A stretch of 64,000 nt of DNA from Amphiura filiformis (taxonomy: Eukaryota; Echinodermata; Ophiuroidea; Amphilepidida; Amphiuridae): positions 44,196,599-44,260,598 of the forward strand of contig NC_092640.1 in assembly GCF_039555335.1 (NCBI RefSeq). The letters are read 5' to 3'. This document shows, piece after piece, positions 54,301-60,084 of this stretch (position 1 is its first letter; every line of letters starts with the position of its first letter). The position numbers and the translations under genes are program-made. The notes beneath the pieces are model-generated. The model was given only the letters and a program-made list of their open reading frames with translations. It searched no databases and was not told where the DNA came from.

Positions 54301-55901
54301 TTGTAAACGTGTTTGGAGAACACCATTTTCGTGTAAGGATTTTATACGCAAGGAGTTATCAATGCAAGAATAGGGATATATTACATCAGTCGTCCAGAAC
54401 ATTACAAGAACTTTATGATCACCAAGAAGAAGAATGCTGGCTAAGTACAAAATAGATAAAGAGTGATTATATTTGATTAATGTATATGTGCATTTGTAGT
54501 CATTATATTGTACCAAACGAAACTTGCTTTCAATTAAAGACTTAGATTTTGTTAGCTTAACCAAACAGTGTATTTGTGTTGTGCATTCGTGTGAGTTCGG
54601 GTAAAAGGTGATTTTGGCCTTGAGTCAAGTGCGACTCGTAACAATATTAAGAAAAAACTTAATATTTTGACAAGTTTTATAGACAGGATGTTTTCATCTT
54701 CAGGGAACCTTTAATATATGAACATACAATATTACATACATTCAAAATTAGTTATGTTTCCATGGCAACGGTACAGGTCTTAATACGAGCCCTTCTTCCA
54801 CTAATATACTGCAAGTGCCAGTTCCGTAAGCAGATGTGTTATAAATAACAACAGAAATTTGGTAGTTATCCATAAATTGCACAAGTAGAGAAGCATGTAA
54901 TATGTTAGTAAGAAAGTTTATTGTAGTGAAAAGCAGATTTCATGGATGAACAGAATTCCTCTTTACCCCGGTCTTTACCCCAATGTTTGTGGAAGAAGGG
55001 CCCAACTCCATGGAGTTGGGCCTTTCTTCCATGAAAACCATGATTAAGTGTACGTGGAAGACTATTTAAAGAGTGAATTTTGGCTCATCTTTCACACACA
55101 AGGAAGAACAGTCTGCTGGCAGTAAAATGCTGGGTGTAACTCATTAAAAAAACGTTTAGCCCATTCAGCTAAGATCCAGGTGCTTGTATAGAATATTAAA
55201 TCACAGGTCTATATAACACAATGTATATGTAAACTTTCTTTATATGTGTCAATAATAGAATATTGATTTCAATAGAATTGAATACATTTTGAGTTTGTAC
55301 TTTACCACTGAGCGATCTAGCGATCGATTTCTAGCCAATCAGATAGGACTCCTTTTCTTGCGTTCGGTGAAATACCAATCGCCCGTCGCTCTCCAACGGA
55401 GTATGGAGCTGTATGGAAAAATATTTATAATACAGGGTGTTGACACTGTGTGTTGTTATTTATGTCTACTGAATGATAAAATTTCATGTTTCTGTCGTAG
55501 ACTCTGGTATGTCATTGCTTGCGAAGACATTCCCACGGCTAGCTGTGGAAGATACTCCAACAAGTACTACTGAATCATATGAGGTGAAGACGAACTATCT
55601 GATCACCTCCACAGATGTGAAACCTGTTCTCAGCAAGTACCAGATCGACTACACTCAATCTTCTTACGAAATATCATCAGATCTGACCACCTGTTTCACC
55701 CAAGATGAAATGACACCTGCCACCAACCTTCTACTTGATTTCATCACTATGACAGTCAAGTTTCAGGAATCAGTACCAGACAAAATCTTCAATCAAGTCA
55801 TGGATTTTATCAAACGTAATTCACGTGTCAAGAAAGGTGATCAAGGTGATGATAAATATTACTTTGATACTGAATGTGATATTCTAGTGATATCAAAGTA
55901 A
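39091..55901 (+). CDS. HNMT-like methyltransferase, copy 6 (intact, 3 exons, 315 aa)
   Basis: Exons are 39091-39319, 44850-45167 and 55501-55901, joined in phase 1 (948 coding bases). Exon 1 reads MAKPSIQ... to VLGVGSGEG, the SAM motif I. Exon 2 has VIEPSTERISKYQ, FITIVRAMYYV and LLEPGGMIFMVIQAG. Exon 3 gives the substrate-binding C-terminal lobe ending CDILVISK and a TAA stop. Donors are GTATGG and GTAGGT, acceptors CCCAATAG and GTCGTAG. Compared with copy 1 it lacks one codon in exon 2 and one in exon 3. It is expected to be a cytosolic SAM-dependent methyltransferase of the HNMT family. Intron 1 is 5.5 kb and intron 2 is 10.3 kb because of transposon insertions; whether it is still spliced efficiently is unknown. 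No stop or frameshift is visible. Confidence 0.82.
39385..39742. mobile_element. TTAA fold-back MITE (358 bp), ends GGGGGTACTACACCCC
   Basis: An almost perfect palindrome flanked by TTAA (39381-39384, 39743-39746). Both arms carry GGGGCAAGGAATCCAATTA and CACTGAAAT...CAAGACAAGCGGTTC or the complement. The paralogous intron of copy 2 (8643-8660, AATATTAACAAAAAATAC) has a single TTAA and no insert. Confidence 0.92.
39927..40316. mobile_element. MITE with GGGGTGGTGCAATAATTATG ends, G-rich core
   Basis: Inverted ends GGGGTGGTGCAATAATTATG and CTTATTGCACCACCCC, with TTA on both sides (39924-39926, 40317-40319). The interior has repeated GGGCAAAGATTTTTGGCA phrases. Copy 2 lacks it at about 8796. It is a relative of 21833-22267. 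Confidence 0.75.
41427..42458. mobile_element. Inverted-repeat element with GGGTGATTCAC ends and TA TSD
   Basis: The outer 155 bp on each side are inverted copies: GGGTGATTCACAAAAAATGA, TCAACGGGACACCCCCTCAT, ACCGGTCAATGAACTTTTGT. TA flanks both ends (41425-41426, 42459-42460). The unique centre of about 700 bp encodes nothing recognisable. It is nested in the 3.27-kb element. Confidence 0.85.
42544..42816 (-). pseudogene. LINE (CR1/L2-like) RT C-terminal fragment
   Basis: The 90-codon minus-strand frame shows the standard tail of non-LTR retrotransposon ORF2: VFKCLQGNAPVYLTNFL (compare KxLxGxAPxYLxxLL), then FYVSAPTLWNSLPRTIRE and LPSFKKVLKSHFY. The sequence upstream on the minus strand (42817-43123) is open in another frame but not recognisable. 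It is a dead, 5'-truncated insertion. Confidence 0.8.
43905..44277. mobile_element. AACGTTTT-rich element with CCCAGCAAACAC-type end (truncated)
   Basis: It matches 56191-56536 phrase by phrase (GGTTATATTTTGGG, AATAACATTAAATGT, GTATGAAAACAC, CTTTTGCGAATGATGTCGAA). The right end TTTTGTGTTTGCTGGGA is kept; the left end is lost. Confidence 0.7.
44421..44810. mobile_element. Fold-back MITE (about 390 bp) in intron 1 of copy 6
   Basis: Ends AAACATCTAAAAAA and TTTTTTCAAGATGTTT. Inner inverted phrases are AGATTTGAAAGTTGCA / GTGCAACTTTCAAATCT and ACACCTCATTTG / CAAATGAGGTGT. The paralogous intron of copy 2 (9285-9303, TTGGATATATATCTTAG) lacks it, so TA or TAT was duplicated. Confidence 0.8.
44850..45167 (+). 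CDS. Copy 6 exon 2
   Basis: Central part of the SAM-binding domain, 318 bp, one codon shorter than in copies 1, 2 and 4 (deletion in QEMVQKCSD). The acceptor is CCCAATAG and the donor GCAG|GTAGGT. Confidence 0.85.
45168..45959. other. Intron 2 of copy 6, unoccupied proximal part
   Basis: Paralogous to intron 2 of copies 2 and 4 (GTGCAATTTTGGCTC, TTTAATGAAGCTTATATAAC, AGTAAATATATGAAAAC). No gene is seen. It ends in the TGTTG target duplication at 45955-45959. Confidence 0.65.
46423..47586 (+). repeat. 5' LTR (1,164 bp)
   Basis: TG...CA ends. TATATAAG at about 46755 is a probable TATA box and ATTAAA at 47476-47481 a probable polyadenylation signal. 47087-47217 holds four to five 30-bp units of GCGCAAGGAGTTTAGCATAG type. 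It differs from the 3' LTR mainly by a 37-bp segment at about 47273-47310 that the 3' LTR lacks, and by a few length changes in homopolymers. Confidence 0.93.
47591..47608 (+). other. Primer-binding site, tRNA-Pro type
   Basis: TGGGGGCTCGTCCGGGAA is complementary to the 3' end of tRNA-Pro in 17 of 18 positions, the same primer type as used by gammaretroviruses. It begins four bases after the LTR. Confidence 0.88.
47631..48341 (+). pseudogene. Duplicated, frameshifted first copy of the gag 5' region
   Basis: The 711-bp stretch from TTAATATACTGAGTC to CTTTCAACATTTT is a tandem duplicate of 48342-49055. The first ORF (47665-47883) starts like the true gag, but at about 47843 CATTTTTGCCCTCC replaces CATTTTTAATAAATCC, a net loss of two bases that puts the coiled-coil region out of frame. 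The shifted frame ends at 48415. The duplication also separates the leader from the intact gag by 0.7 kb. Confidence 0.88.
48376..49929 (+). CDS. gag: Gag polyprotein of the Gmr1-like element (517 aa)
   Basis: Structural protein of the retrotransposon particle. The N-terminal 60 residues are a helical domain (FDELKKPDLLAFAKHYDLKV). Residues about 70-195 are a highly charged coiled coil rich in K, E, M and Q. A capsid-like region follows; residues about 290-375 (FRDSRKQ..., VEFARVKEQMFDRWL, LKQLVLIEEFKKCV) resemble the vertebrate SCAN domain, which is known to derive from Gmr1-like gag capsids. One CCHC zinc knuckle (C446, C449, H454, C459) lies in the nucleocapsid part. The start is the second of the duplicated ATGs. 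The downstream protease frame is -1 relative to gag and overlaps its 3' end. Confidence 0.88.
   Translation: MAEFKAEEFLETINWEKFDELKKPDLLAFAKHYDLKVKQATRKQIIKNALIDVLVGEDIFNKSYLEEKLAVETEIGGDSAFKLKELEIQLEMKKMEMDQKKIEMDQKEKLEMIKLENEKQEKIALEQQKLDMENKKLEMEDKARHEKMVLEQQRLAMEEKEKLAKIDMEAHLKEKEIEFEQEKLAKLGDKYSSSFSSKSKSGFDVTKYVKLVPKFKEKEVDEYFQHFEKVATNLKWPKEHWTLLLQSSFVGKARETYSALPIEKCNNYEEVKQAVLKAYELVPEAKKKKFRDSRKQADQTHVEFARVKEQMFDRWLGSKEVKDDFGQLKQLVLIEEFKKCVHVDIKTHLDESASKIKTLNEAATMADDYGLTHKLNASRFSHNRSYSNRFSHNQPRANQGGTQEGRSQSNHRSWSNSQHSAGGRGTPWSSDTRPTGGTEFKSQLFCNFCKKPGHTVTTCRSLKAKQDAQKQQQTASNTVGCAVSLESKKQVSQIKNKNSHKREVRQTRCVKNLNHLC
49857..50237 (+). CDS. Retropepsin-like protease region
   Basis: Frame -1 to gag, open from at least 49857 across the end of gag. 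The sequence IKIVRDTCCARSMI corresponds to the active-site region of aspartic proteases, and VSMLLGNDLAGG to the second conserved block (usual form ILGNDLAGG). The catalytic triplet reads DTC instead of DTG or DSG, an unusual change at an almost invariant glycine. The frame stops at TAG (50235-50237) just after GGRFF. The conserved downstream sequence continues in another frame (50238-50458), so a one-base indel near 50215-50225 is likely. Function is doubtful. Confidence 0.75.
   Translation, partial: QKQEFPQKGGETDKVCEEFEPFVLEGVVSLGDNGSPKPIKIVRDTCCARSMILEGTLPFNEDGSAGNALIQGIGMEIISVPLHKINLTSDLVSGPVTIGVRHELPVKGVSMLLGNDLAGGRFFLTQ
50255..50458 (+). pseudogene. Protease-integrase linker in a shifted frame
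   Basis: The reading frame between protease and integrase carries acidic linker residues and the stretch FPACAVTRAMSK, a VTRAMS/T-type motif often found before the integrase in gypsy pol. It is out of frame with both the protease and the 50442-53354 frame; a second shift is needed in or near the A-rich run at 50440-50444. Confidence 0.6.
50442..53354 (+). CDS. pol: Pol: integrase, reverse transcriptase, RNase H (Gmr1 order)
   Basis: A frame of about 970 codons. Numbering is from the TTG codon at 50493. Integrase: zinc-binding H90, H97, C120, C123; catalytic D154 (IIDCVGPL), D213 (SDQGSNF) and E249 (GALERFH) with 35 residues between the last two; a GPY/F-like module near 386 (YHGPCEV); no chromodomain. 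Reverse transcriptase: KPDGSYRLVADMR (581-593), FDLLKGYWQVPL with D626, PFGLKNAPATFQ, and YVDD 686-689. RNase H: TVDAS D835, E877, TDHNPL D904 and ADALS D947. All catalytic residues are present. Integrase first is the reverse of the normal Ty3/gypsy order and identifies Gmr1-type pol. It is separated from the protease by frameshifts, so expression as one polyprotein is uncertain. Confidence 0.93.
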   Translation, partial: KDPQNDTASEHEQIGETLRHPLSHDKLILEQQNDPELKEINQRALTLEEAEQNSVCFYKQDDVLMRKWRPLDAPADEEWKVVHQIVVPKVYHTEVINIAHDSPMAGHLGVKKTHERILRHFWWPTLRKDVSEYCKTCHICQVVGKPNQKIPPAPLKPIPAFDEPFSRVIIDCVGPLPKTKSGNQYLLTIMCASTRFPEAIPLRNIKAVTIVKALTKFFTFVGLPKSIQSDQGSNFTSGVFQQVMYQLGIEQYTSSAYHPESQGALERFHQTLKNMIRTYCLEFQRDWDEGVHLLFAAREAVQETLGFSPFELVFGHTVQGPLKLLKEKWLNEKSDINLLDYVSNFKHRLNRATDIAKENLKQGQAKMKQWYDQHARERVFKPGDKVLVLFPIPGHPLQARYHGPCEVESKVGEVDYIIKTPGRRKSRQLCHINMLKEYVERSDSGIPKPVCTVKHANVDKHADVDKIANVDKSKDDNSDVTFDQDKELEHREYNVKLNNSDVLTNLDSKIGHLSQDQQSQIANLIHKFDNIFPDTPSRTNAAFHDVDVGDTKPIKQHPYRVNPLKMEHLKNEINYMLDNDIIEPSSSEWSSPCILVPKPDGSYRLVADMRAANVHSKTDSYPIPRIDDCIDKIGNAKFVSKFDLLKGYWQVPLTDRAKEISAFCTPFGLYQYKVMPFGLKNAPATFQRMVNQIVADIEGCEAYVDDLIVYSQTWEQHMEQLHQLFKKLSEVQLTVNLVKSEFCHATVTYLGYVVGQGQVKPIKAKVEAIEQYPTPVNKKALMRFLGMVGYYRKFCPNFSEIASPLTDLLKKDAKFIWSEQCENAFHKVKSILMSSPVLTAPDFQKQFKLTVDASDIGCGGVVMQEDEDQIDHPICYFSRKFNKHQKNYSTIEKECLALLLALLHFDVYLGTTVYPVLVFTDHNPLTFINRMKNKNQRLVRWSLTLQEYNLDIKHIKGKDNVMADALSRIA
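53512..53520 (+). other. Polypurine tract
   Basis: AAGGGGAGG lies directly before the TG of the 3' LTR, preceded by a T-rich stretch (TTTCTTCTTTT). This is the expected plus-strand primer. Confidence 0.88.
53521..54643 (+). repeat. 3' LTR (1,123 bp)
   Basis: Same ends and internal 30-bp repeats as the 5' LTR. A 37-bp segment is missing after CAATGCAAG at about 54361-54370, where short direct repeats (CAAG/ACAAGTG) flank the lost piece in the 5' LTR. Otherwise only scattered differences are seen. Confidence 0.93.
55501..55901 (+). CDS. Copy 6 exon 3
   Basis: C-terminal substrate-binding lobe: MSLLAKTFPRL, YLITSTDVKPVLSKYQIDY, TNLLLDFITMTVKFQESV, VMDFIKRNSRVKKG, CDILVISK then TAA. The acceptor is TCTGTCGTAG. 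The frame is fully open. Confidence 0.85.
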
Positions 55902-55974
55902 GTAATATTAAGTATGTGCCGAGATCTGACCCAATCAAATCGAAGTTGGCAATAATGAGATATAGGCACAGATC

Positions 55975-56170
55975 TACTAAAGATAGCAAACGTAGTATAG
56001 AATTAATGTAATGTTCTGAAGATATATTTAACTTTGTACCATGCGCATTCTACTGAAAATAGCAAACTTCACTTATGATATCGACTTAAGATAGCAATAT
56101 AGAGTGTAATATTCTGAGAATATATTAAACTTAGTACCATGTGATATGTAACTTTAATAGTATCTGTGCT
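55975..56170. repeat. 75-bp minisatellite, 3' flank of copy 6 (about 2-3 units)
   Basis: TCTACTAAAGATAGCAAACG, AATGTAATGTTCTGAAGATA and ATTCTACTGAAAATAGCAAAC are degenerate units. The array starts only about 75 bp after the stop, so the segment holding the usual AATAAA is missing. Confidence 0.75.
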
Positions 56171-56190
56171 ATCGTTTGAAGGGAGTAAAC

Positions 56191-56536
56191 TTCCCAGCAA
56201 ACACACAAATGTTTTTACAACGTTTTACACATGTTATATTTTGGGTTTTAATAACATTAAATGTCGGGTTATAATAGGTCATAGAAACGTTTTAAACGTT
56301 TTGTATGAAAACACACTACAACAATATTTTTAAAATGTTTTTAAAATGTTATTTTATGCAAACATTTTTTGCCAAATAATTTTGCCAACACTTAAATAAC
56401 ATTATGCAGTAGGTTATCAAAAATGTGGTTGAATGTTATGAAAACGTTTTATACCATGTCCTTTATAACTCGACATTTTTCTGTCAACCTTTTCTAACCT
56501 TTTGCGAATGATGTCGAAAACGTTTTGTGTTTCTGG
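56191..56536. mobile_element. AACGTTTT-rich element with CCCAGCAAACAC ends
   Basis: Left end CCCAGCAAACACACAAATG and right end AACGTTTTGTGTTTCTGGG are inverted. The interior is rich in AAAACGTTTT and AAATGTTTT. A second copy is at 43905-44277. There is no ORF. Confidence 0.75.
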
Positions 56537-57002
56537 GTTAGTATCATGTGCTATTCACTAAAGATATACCGGTAATTATTAAACTTCTTACCATGGGCTA
56601 TTGTGAAGTAATATTGGAATCCCTGCGATCACGTTTGTTTACAATAACAAAATCAGTCAAGACAGAAATTCCCAGATCCATATTTATCAGTGCAATTTCC
56701 TCAGGCAGTGTTGCAATGTAAAGTGGTAACGTCTATTATTATTATTATAAGATTATTATTATTATAAGATGGGACTTTCCAGTTTGCTAGTTACTATAAA
56801 CGCCAAATTGAAACAGCATGAAATTGGGCTATAGTTCTGTACAAGAGACACCGGTATCGGTATATAGTTTGTTTTCTTGAAGTACTGATAGTTTTATATG
56901 TTACACTTTTATACAAGAGGTTTTACACTACACATGGGCACTTAAAACAGCTTATATCGTAGCCTGCTGAGAAACTAGTTTTACTTGGCGGCGTAACAAT
57001 AG

Positions 57003-57905
57003 AGACATTGCGATTTTCTAAACGCAACACGTGGAACGTACGTTTTCGCGTACGTTTTTACGTACGTTAATACGGTGTTAAATATTGCTAGTCTCGGTCC
57101 CAGACTGGATTGTGCTCATTCGTCACGAAGGAGAACAAATGAGCTGAAATAAAGACTATAATATTTGATCTAATCTAACAGCTTCTAACCTAGGTCGATA
57201 GAGGGCATAGTGATTGAAAAAATAACAGTCCCGATAACAGTAAGCTGAGTCTATGCCTGATTCAAACAAGCCGCTTTTGATTTTGACTAAAATTTTGATC
57301 TACATGCTGATTAAACTTAATTGTTTTTTGTGCTCCCCAAATATTAAAGTTGCCCAAAAACATATATTTCGGTAGATTAAAGATCACTACATCCATGTAC
57401 ATCATGACTTTACTTTCAAAATGAGATTTTTTCGTCCTGAAAATTGGGCGCGTTGCATGGACATGAGGTAAAATCAGCATATTCAACGTAGCATCTGCGT
57501 TTTATTCTACGTTGGGAATCCAAAATGGGAAATCGCAATGTCATTTTTTGTACGCAAAGTATCACACACATTTCAATGGGCAATCTCTGCGTATGAATAT
57601 TGCGTTTAAATTTAGTCCATTTTTAACACATCGCTGTACCTTTATTATAATGATTTGTTACAAAAAAAAAAGATCATAATAATAATTAGACTTTCCTTCG
57701 TATGTTCATTATCTTTGACTGTCTTTAAGTTTAACATATTGTGAAATGGACACATTTTGTACATTATCAACGATGTATCTACGTCGATTTTGCACGTGGA
57801 ATATCTTCAAAAATAGCTAAATACGTGACCTCGCTTCGATACAGGAGAATGGTTTTGAATAGATCAACGTACGTCCGATGTCTACGTTTGGAAATCGCAA
57901 TGTCT
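57003..57905. mobile_element. Possible fold-back element with GAGACATTGCGATTT ends
   Basis: GAGACATTGCGATTTTCTAA, ACG at 57011 returns as CGTTTGGAAATCGCAATGTC at about 57882-57905. CGTACGT palindromes flank inside both ends, and a further AAATCGCAATGTCATT lies at 57532. No target duplication was identified, so the call is tentative. Confidence 0.45.
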
Positions 57906-60084
57906 CAAATTATACTGACTATACGCACTTCCGATTTCTCTTGCTAAAATTTGTGTTGTTGTCATGACCAGAAAACAGATATAAAAAGATCTTGGCATTG
58001 CTTTGCAATCAAATAAAAGTAAATGTACCACTTCAATGGGGAGAAAAAATTTAAACATGAAAATGAGTGTCAGTCCTTCTAGCATAGGCATTATTGTGGG
58101 GGCGAGGATTACCCTAGACCTTTTCGATTCTTACAATCACCACATACCCTAAAAATAATTTCAAACGTTCATTGACATATTATCAATGTATAGACTTGGT
58201 GTACAAAATCTAAACAGGTAACTGAGAAGAAGTAATTATGCTAATTTTAACAACAATGATGAAATTTTACCTTCCAGGTAACTCAATTAAATCGGGTGTT
58301 TCTTACAACCCCCCAGCGCAACTTTCTCACATTTAACATGTTTAATGCATAAACTTATCTTAATGCAAGGTAATAGTGACTGTTATGCTAAGTACGATCA
58401 ATTCAAGTAAAATGGCGCTTTTGGTTCAAATTAATAGTTACAAGCTGTTACATAAGATCATAATACATAAATAGCTGTTATTCTTTTACACGTGGATGTC
58501 GAGCACAGGCTTTTCAAATCATAATGTCCAAGTACAGATTGTATGTAACAGTAATTCATTTTAAGCTTAAATCCATAATGAACTAATATAGGTCTCCTCT
58601 GGGCGCTGTACAAAAGCCAAAATACAGCAAACTAAGGTGGAACAGGAGGGATTACACCCCCAAAATCATCATTTTTTATTAAAAAAATGTTTTTACACCA
58701 TAAGGTATTTTAATATATGTATATTCCATAAAGCACATCAAAAAACTGAAAAAAGTTTCCCAAATTTGACAAAAATGACCTTAAAATTGGAAAGTCTGAC
58801 AAATTTGTAATGTTTACATTCCCGTTGCCATAGCAACGGCACCATAAAATCTTAATTTCAACCTCTTGCCCTCCACTTACATGCACCAAACCATGCTTAT
58901 AGGGGTTTTTCAGTGTGCTGAGTTGTTTACTGCCCTCTATATTATCAGTAGACAATGCCCACAGGCTGTAATTAGCTCTTGAAGTTTCGGGCGCACACCA
59001 CTAAATAAACTCCCATTGAAATACGTGTAAATATACATGAAAGTAAGTTTGTTTTTCTACCCCATGTAAAACCATTTTTCATATTTTGGTAGCACCAATG
59101 TCTTAAATAAAGATTAAAATTTAATTTAAAATGGGTTTTTTTACACAAGTTGAGACTAACTTTTAAGCTACGGGGACCTGAACAGCGCCACCCTTATTTT
59201 CAGCTTGCACGAATGCCTCCTTACCATGTCCGTACGCGGATTAGTTTTGGGAGCCAAACTTTTTGACCAGATCAAGATGCATCATTTTGTGATATTCTGA
59301 ACATTTACCAATTGCATATCTTTTGATTTAATTATAATAAACAATCATGGCTACTCATCTTGCTCCCAAGGGACACCCACTTGTTTGCACTACCGACCTA
59401 TGTTTACCGGGACTATCAAGGGTTACACCAAATGCGGAAGGATTTAGTGGTGTGCTGCCTTCTAAGAACAAAATATTTTAGTTTTTCCTTATTTTTGGAA
59501 TCAGTGTTAAACATCTTAAAAAGTGTCATTTCTTTTTATTGCTAGTCGCTCCAAAGTTATAAAACAGCGCTTCAAACAAGTTCGCACCTAGTGAAAAATG
59601 TGCTACTTTTTGCCCTTTTGAGAATTCTAGGGTCACAGCAACATAGTAGGCCATGTTAAACTGTATTTATATTCCCATTGATATCAGAAAAGTGATTGAT
59701 TTTTTTCAAAAATATTCACAATCATAAATATGACATGGTGGACAAACAGTATGTGAGCATTCCGCACCCCCCCGCTCTTTATCATGCAGTATATACGGAT
59801 ATGCCAAAGGCCTATGTTCTAAAGTTTGGGGGTATGGGTAGCTGGAACGTCATTTTGGCACTTTAAAATGTTCATTTTCCAAGTTGTGTGTATTATTGTG
59901 GCAAGATCTAAAATTAAGAAAACCCATCATTCAAATTGTTTGATATATGTCTCTCTTGGGAATTGAATATTTGAGAATATCTTAAAAATACCGGCATTTT
60001 GGGCCGTGTATTACGAAAAAAGCATGCATTGACTTTCAAAGTCTATTGTGACCCAATTAAATGGTCAGTGATTATTTTAAAAAC
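57906..60084. other. Gene-free intergenic DNA
   Basis: No ORF with recognisable domains, no RNA gene and no obvious tandem array were seen. Short poly-A or poly-T runs only. Confidence 0.5.

Larger units (their letters stand above)
46423..54643 (+). mobile_element. Gmr1-like Ty3/gypsy LTR retrotransposon (gag-PR-INT-RT-RH), 8.2 kb
   Basis: Complete element: 5' LTR 46423-47586, primer-binding site 47591-47608, gag, protease, integrase, reverse transcriptase, RNase H, polypurine tract 53512-53520, 3' LTR 53521-54643. LTRs begin TGTGATG and end GTAACA. The target duplication is ATAT (46419-46422, 54644-54647), confirmed by the empty site near 24410. Integrase lies before RT, as in Ty1/copia elements, although all enzymes are of Ty3/gypsy type. 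That arrangement defines the Gmr1 group described from deuterostomes. The two LTRs look nearly identical, so insertion is fairly recent, but the element is probably defective: partial gag duplication, frameshifts and an altered protease motif. No env is present. Confidence 0.93.
46369..55190. mobile_element. Fold-back GGGCCCAACTCC element split by the LTR retrotransposon
   Basis: 46369-46422 (AATTGAATACCTGAGTGGAA ... GTTTTTGAGATAT) and 54644 to about 55190 are the two parts of a reverse-oriented copy of 23291-24470. The internal palindrome with GGCCCAACTCCATGGAGTTG is at 55000-55042. The outer right end is diverged and its limit is approximate. Confidence 0.75.
45960..55450. mobile_element. 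Transib/RAG-like non-autonomous element, copy C (5-bp TSD TGTTG), split by nested insertions
   Basis: Left end CACAGCGTCATCATCCCTAT; right end read inward CACAGTGTCAACACCCTGTA. It is flanked by TGTTG on both sides (45955-45959, 55451-55455), and copy 3 preserves the empty site at 16298-16302. About 22 bp of the two ends align as an inverted repeat with few mismatches. Left and right parts (45960-46368, about 55190-55450) match copy B. In between lie the fold-back element and the Gmr1-like retrotransposon. No transposase is present. Confidence 0.75.
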
